Part shown: piece after piece, positions 21,335 through 24,373 of the stretch
How positions within the stretch are numbered: position 1 is the stretch's first letter
Layout of the letters: every line of letters starts with the position of its first letter
NCBI GenBank assembly: GCA_025765615.1
Contig: JAIVFJ010000562.1
Coordinates: 1-24,373, forward strand
DNA: 24,373 bases
Direction of reading: 5' to 3'
From: Zopfochytrium polystomum
Taxonomy: Eukaryota; Chytridiomycota; Chytridiomycetes; Chytridiales; Chytridiaceae
Made by a program: the position numbers and the translations under genes
The notes under the pieces: model-generated
Seen by the model: only the letters and a program-made list of their open reading frames with translations
Databases searched by the model: none
Told to the model about the DNA's origin: nothing

Positions 21335-21364
21335 CACACACACTCACACACACACATACAAACA
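21299..21364. repeat. (CA)n microsatellite, slightly interrupted
   Basis: About 66 bases of CA repeats with single-base interruptions (CG and CT steps and a final TACAAA). It lies about 370 bases upstream of the start codon of the minus-strand gene. Confidence 0.95.
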
Positions 21365-21501
21365 CAGGAAAAGAAAGGGGCGTGGGGGACTCCCTCTGAC
21401 TGACTGCGACTGACCAACCTCCCTCTCTCTGGCAGCTGGGATCGAACAGGGAGCTGGCAATAATCATCAATTCGGTGGGTGGAACAGAGCGCACAGACGT
21501 C

Positions 21502-21503
<2 letters not shown>

Positions 21504-21547
<44 letters not shown>

Positions 21548-21549
21548 GG
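21504..21549. repeat. (ACAG)n microsatellite
   Basis: Eleven to twelve perfect ACAG units, about 46 bases, bounded by GTCTAG and GAGAATCG. The tetranucleotide period and lack of spacers exclude a CRISPR array. Confidence 0.95.
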
Positions 21550-21833
21550 AGAATCGCCTTTTGATCCGATTTGCAAATGTTTGCGATGTCTGTCGATAGA
21601 ACCCAACAACAAGAGAAGAAAAGAAAAACAATTATATTTTCCGTCCCGCTCGATCCAAGCCCTTCCACGAAGGATAATATCCTGGCTGATGACGACAAGG
21701 CGGCGAAAGAAATGCACAAAAAAATCATAAAAATCAAGTGTGTAAATTTGAAACAAAACATAACACCCCCCACCGATCGCGGTTGGATCGGCAGAGCAGA
21801 AGCAAGTGGGCAGACCGGCAGAAAGTGACCTCA

Positions 21834-21841
21834 TCACGTGA
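21834..21841. promoter_or_regulatory. TCACGTGA palindrome (E-box type)
   Basis: A perfect eight-base palindrome with a CACGTG core, the usual target of basic helix-loop-helix factors of the Cbf1/Pho4 type in fungi. It lies about 900 bases before the minus-strand gene and about 170 before the Lys/Ser-rich frame on the plus strand. Function is inferred from the motif only. Confidence 0.35.
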
Positions 21842-21870
21842 CCATGACGTTTGTCTTTGGACTTTTGTCC

Positions 21871-21931
21871 CACTCTCTCTCTGTCTCTCTCTGCCTCTCT
21901 CTCTCTCTCTTCTCTGTCTGTCTGTCTCTCC
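21871..21931. repeat. (CT)n / (CTGT)n polypyrimidine tract
   Basis: About 60 bases of CT dinucleotides with CTG interruptions, ending in CTGTCTGTCTGTCTCTCC. Such tracts are common in fungal promoters just upstream of transcription starts, which would fit a plus-strand gene beginning near 21950-22010. Confidence 0.85.
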
Positions 21932-22012
21932 TTTGCATGAATAACGTGACACCGCCCAGAGTGCCTGCCTGTCGCTCGGAAACTTGGTGGTTCGTTCCTC
22001 CCTCCCTTCTCC

Positions 22013-22568
22013 TTGTCACAACCACAACAGAAAGCGAGCCCACCACGACCTGCCGACGCTGCTCGCCGCCGCGATGCCGCGACCGAGGAGGCGTCGGTGA
22101 CGCTCGCCAGCAGACTCTTCCAAGATAAAAAAAACGCAAGAAGAGCAGAGGAATCGAGATCACGGCGTCCGCCCAGCGACGACACCCGCCAAAAAACTCG
22201 CCAGCTCCCGTGGTTACTTCCAGCGATGCCACGACGCGACCACCACGAGCAAAAGCAAAAGCAAAAGCAAAAGCGAATGTCTTGACCAATGGGGCGGTGA
22301 TGCCACGAACGACTCGGCAAAGAGCAAAAGTAAGAAGAGCAAGACGAACGAGGCCACGACACCAGCCGGGCGACGATGCCTCCGGCACGACTCCGGCACG
22401 ACCCCGGCACGACCCCGACCGACCACCGCCGCCGCTCCAACAGCCAAAACGAGCAAGAAACCTTCCGAATCCGCGGCCGCAGCCCCCCCACCCGAAGTGG
22501 CCTCGGCAAACCGCGCAGCAAAGCCAAAGAAGCAGCGCGCTCGAATGAAACCATTGTCTAATGCGTGA
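22013..22568 (+). CDS. Possible Lys/Ser/Ala-rich basic protein, frame unresolved
   Basis: Coding-like but ambiguous. One frame from 22013 gives DAATEEASVTLASRLFQDKK and stays open to about 22285. Another, ending at TGA 22566-22568, reads TSKSKSKSKSKSECLDQWGG, then NDSAKSKSKKSKTNE, AAPTAKTSKKPSESAAAAPP and KPKKQRARMKPLSNA. The second composition resembles the disordered basic tails of histone H1-like or nucleolar proteins. The two frames could be joined by an unseen intron or a one-base error near 22190-22220. The AGCAAA hexamer array and a GC-rich 11-base tandem repeat (CCGGCACGACC-like, about 22380-22425) make every frame look biased, so composition alone is weak evidence. No homologous family is recognised. 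Confidence 0.3.
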
Positions 22569-22872
22569 ACTTGGCAAAGAAAACTCTCGCTCTTTCCAAA
22601 AAACCCATCTTCGCTGCTGGTGTGACGGGCTTCGATCGCAAGAGTACAGCGAATTCAACTTGTGTCCTAAACCTGATGAACTATGCGTTCGCAGGTAACG
22701 TATATCTCAAAATACGAAACATGGGTCTCCAAAACCCTCCCTCCTCACCCAAAGCTGAGACGGATGCGCTGTAGACTACCGACGGTTCAAATCAAAAACC
22801 GGGAGTCTCAGATGGAGATAATCGTGATGTTGAGTTTGGTTCGGTTTTTATTTTTACTCTGGTTCTATTAAC

Positions 22873-23186
22873 CTATAGCCTGCTCCAGCTTGACAAACTC
22901 GTCAACCGCGTCATCTTCCCAATGGTCCAACCTTGTTCCCTGAATGAAGTTCAAGCCATTGAAAGAGTCTTCAATAGCGAGAGTCACTTGAAAGGCGCTC
23001 AGAATTTATGAACGTTCCCTAGACCACCTATTTGTTTTTAGGAACGTGCAAAAATTCTGAATGCCCTTCACGTTACCCTCCCTGTTGAAGACTCTTTCCA
23101 TTTTTGAACTTCATCCAGGGCACAGGGTTGGACCATTGGAAAGATGAAATGGTTGACGAGTTCGTTGAGCTTGAGTAGGCTATAGC
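22873..23186. repeat. Symmetrical foldback palindrome, two 146-base arms around a 22-base loop
   Basis: Bases 22873-23018 are repeated in inverse orientation at 23041-23186 with the same length and no net gap. By eye roughly four in five bases match. The centre, 23019-23040, is a 22-base loop. The outer ends are CTATAGCC and its complement, and the inner ends are ACGTTCC and GGAACGT. Well-matched blocks include ACTCGTCAAC, CCAATGGTCCAACC, ATGAAGTTCAA and AAAGAGTCTTCAA. No clear target-site duplication is seen. It could be a foldback-type miniature element or an inverted duplication of a captured gene piece, because the left arm reads as an open frame (LVNRVIFPMVQPCSLNEVQ). Confidence 0.92.
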
Positions 23187-23303
23187 CGAATAGAGACAAA
23201 GAGACGGCTCAGCAAATACCAACGGGTTGCAAAGGAAAGACGAAGGCCCTCTGCAAACTATGGGCTAAGGACCAAGAAAACGCGCAACAAAGACCTGAAA
23301 CAT

Positions 23304-23582
23304 TTGATTCCAATGCTCATGTATTTGCTTGTGAATGTTGATGTTGGCTGTATTCGAAAGGAAGTGGCATTTATGTGCTGCCCTTCTTTGTTTTGTTTTT
23401 ACATTCCCACACATAGTATTGATGTGAATAAGTTTAAAGAGGCTGTCGAAGCCGCCATCGCTAGAATTGAGATATGGCTAAATACATCTGACAATCTACT
23501 TGAACCAGTGTTGCTGCGTCTTTTTGTTGTTGGGCCCAGCTGGCGCTGCATGGTGCGTACCACACAGCCAGGGGCTTCATAG
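23304..23582 (+). other. Possible coding fragment, unidentified
   Basis: An acceptor-like ACATAG at 23411-23416 precedes an open stretch reading DVNKFKEAVEAAIARIEIWL and SDNLLEPVLLRLF, plausibly helical, which stops at about 23580. The lead-in 23385-23410 is T-rich, as before a fungal 3' splice site. No donor or partner exon is clear and no family is recognised. It may be an exon relic or chance. Confidence 0.2.
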
Positions 23583-23621
23583 GAAGAGTCCAAGTACAAC
23601 TAGAAAATATGCATGATTTGT

Positions 23622-24373
23622 TGTTACAGTAGGGAAGCTAAGGCGCCTCTGTGGACTTACTACAAGGCCGTGCATGTTGGAGTTTGCACACATTACCTAC
23701 ACCTTTTAAGATCCTCTGACCTGTCTTCAAGAGAAACGATAAGTTAAGATGGCATAGGGACTGATCCAAGTGTCATCTACACTTTCTCAATCTCTGACAC
23801 TGTACGAGTGCTTAGAGGTGGTTTCAATCCCCAGTCTGGGTAGACCACATCAGTGTGCTTCACTCTTGCAATTTGATAGGAATGATTATAGGAGCTTGAC
23901 AGGGAGCCTGACTTACTTCTTTGCACACATAACTCCATGGAAGTTCTGGCCAAATCAGCGTGATGCAACAATGATGTCATGCCTGCCTCCTGACTCCTCA
24001 AAGTCTAAACTCTATCTCTCAGAGCTAAAAGACTATCACCAAAGTCTGATTCCTGAGCCCACCTGCAGTATAAAAGGGGGAGCCCCAGCAGCTCCAGAGA
24101 AGCATCATCCCAGATCCTGATCACATCTGCCTGCTCTCTCTCTACCCTCAAATACAACAAACAAAAACCATTATTCTTATCTGAGTCAACATACCCTCTA
24201 CCTTGACCTGCGAAGCTCTTCAAGTTCTACCTTAGGTCGATACCTCGTTCGTATAGGGCGCTTCGCTCTTACAAGAAAAGGGTGTGCTCTGCACTCTAAA
24301 CAAGACCAATCTGTCTGAGAGCATCGGCTCTCCATCTACTTTGGCAACAAAGGGCGCTTCGCTCTTAACAAGA
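23622..24373 (+). mobile_element. Probable LTR of a retrotransposon, running to the window edge
   Basis: Several LTR-like elements occur in order. TGTTACAG at 23622 is a TG-type left end. A long non-coding stretch follows. TATAAAAGGGGGAGCCCC at 24069 has the spacing of a core promoter at a U3/R border. A C/A-rich leader and CTTAGGTCGATACCTCGTTC come next, ending GTATAGGGCGCTTCGCTCTT plus ACA near 24273. The TATA plus GGGGGAGC block and the TCGTATAGGGCGCTTCGCTC block are reminiscent of Ty3/Gypsy LTRs in mushroom-forming fungi; this is from memory, not a search. The left boundary is a guess and no target duplication is visible. Internal gag-pol would lie beyond the window. Confidence 0.45.
24256..24367 (+). 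repeat. Direct repeat of GGGCGCTTCGCTCTTA, 96 bases apart
   Basis: The same 16 bases occur at 24256-24271 and 24352-24367, both followed within a base by ACAAGA. The first copy ends the LTR-like stretch. The second may mark a tandem or nested terminal fragment. Confidence 0.9.

Larger units (their letters stand above)
20930..22010. other. Promoter-side spacer rich in microsatellites
   Basis: This region lies upstream of the minus-strand 810-residue gene. It contains three dinucleotide or tetranucleotide arrays and a TCACGTGA palindrome at 21834-21841. Although one minus-strand frame stays open for almost 500 codons, its translation follows the repeats (Cys/Val, Cys/Leu/Ser/Val and Arg/Glu periodicities) and shows no domain, so I do not call a gene. 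Confidence 0.55.

Noticed and set aside
21504..21549. CRISPR-like regular repeat
   Set aside because: It is a pure four-base microsatellite with no spacers, in a eukaryotic genome.
21079..22554. Minus-strand frame open for about 490 codons
   Set aside because: The translation simply mirrors the CA, ACAG and CT repeats and the GC-rich repeats, with no domain and no coding-like composition. It covers the upstream region of a well-supported gene.

Overview
The window is eukaryotic nuclear DNA, almost certainly fungal. Five genes are cut by short GT-AG introns, mostly 50-117 bases. It holds a Cki1/Yck-type casein kinase I with a basic, Cys-containing tail and a fungal glycosyltransferase-4 trehalose phosphorylase (CCG-9 type). 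The phylum is unresolved. The LTR-like right end resembles elements of mushroom-forming basidiomycetes, whereas a TKL kinase next to possible leucine-rich-repeat exons would also fit a zoosporic fungus.

Layout. (1) 1-919: upstream sequence with a (TA)13 tract. (2) 920-3574 (+): cytosolic isoleucyl-tRNA synthetase in eight exons. The catalytic core after the editing domain is missing, including KMSKS and the tRNA-binding helices, and one further frame break follows. (3) 3634-6806: gene-poor. It carries a decayed TKL kinase (about 4300-5245) and then five degenerate copies of a short exon-like motif. (4) 6807-8901 (-): casein kinase I, six exons, 591 residues. (5) 9561-12028 (-): trehalose phosphorylase, four exons, 766 residues. 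(6) 12029-12229: compact divergent promoter region. (7) 12230-17674 (+): a very Ser-rich protein of about 1,618 residues in eight exons, with one extra C in a homopolymer. (8) 17818-20929 (-): a Gln/His/Ala/Pro-rich protein of 810 residues in six exons, converging tail to tail with the previous gene. (9) 20930-22010: microsatellites upstream of that gene. (10) 22010-24373: a low-complexity Lys/Ser-rich reading frame, a near-perfectly symmetrical 314-base foldback palindrome, and what looks like an LTR at the right edge.

The exon models were built by eye from splice motifs, phase and family conservation. For the casein kinase, the trehalose phosphorylase and the 810-residue protein the summed exon lengths are exact multiples of three, an independent check. 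The genes share no evident pathway. They look like ordinary housekeeping or signalling genes flanked by repeat-rich, decaying sequence. No complete new system is visible. The items most worth checking are the core-less synthetase, the kinase plus repeat relic, the palindromic element, and the splice site preceded by a pure poly(A) run.
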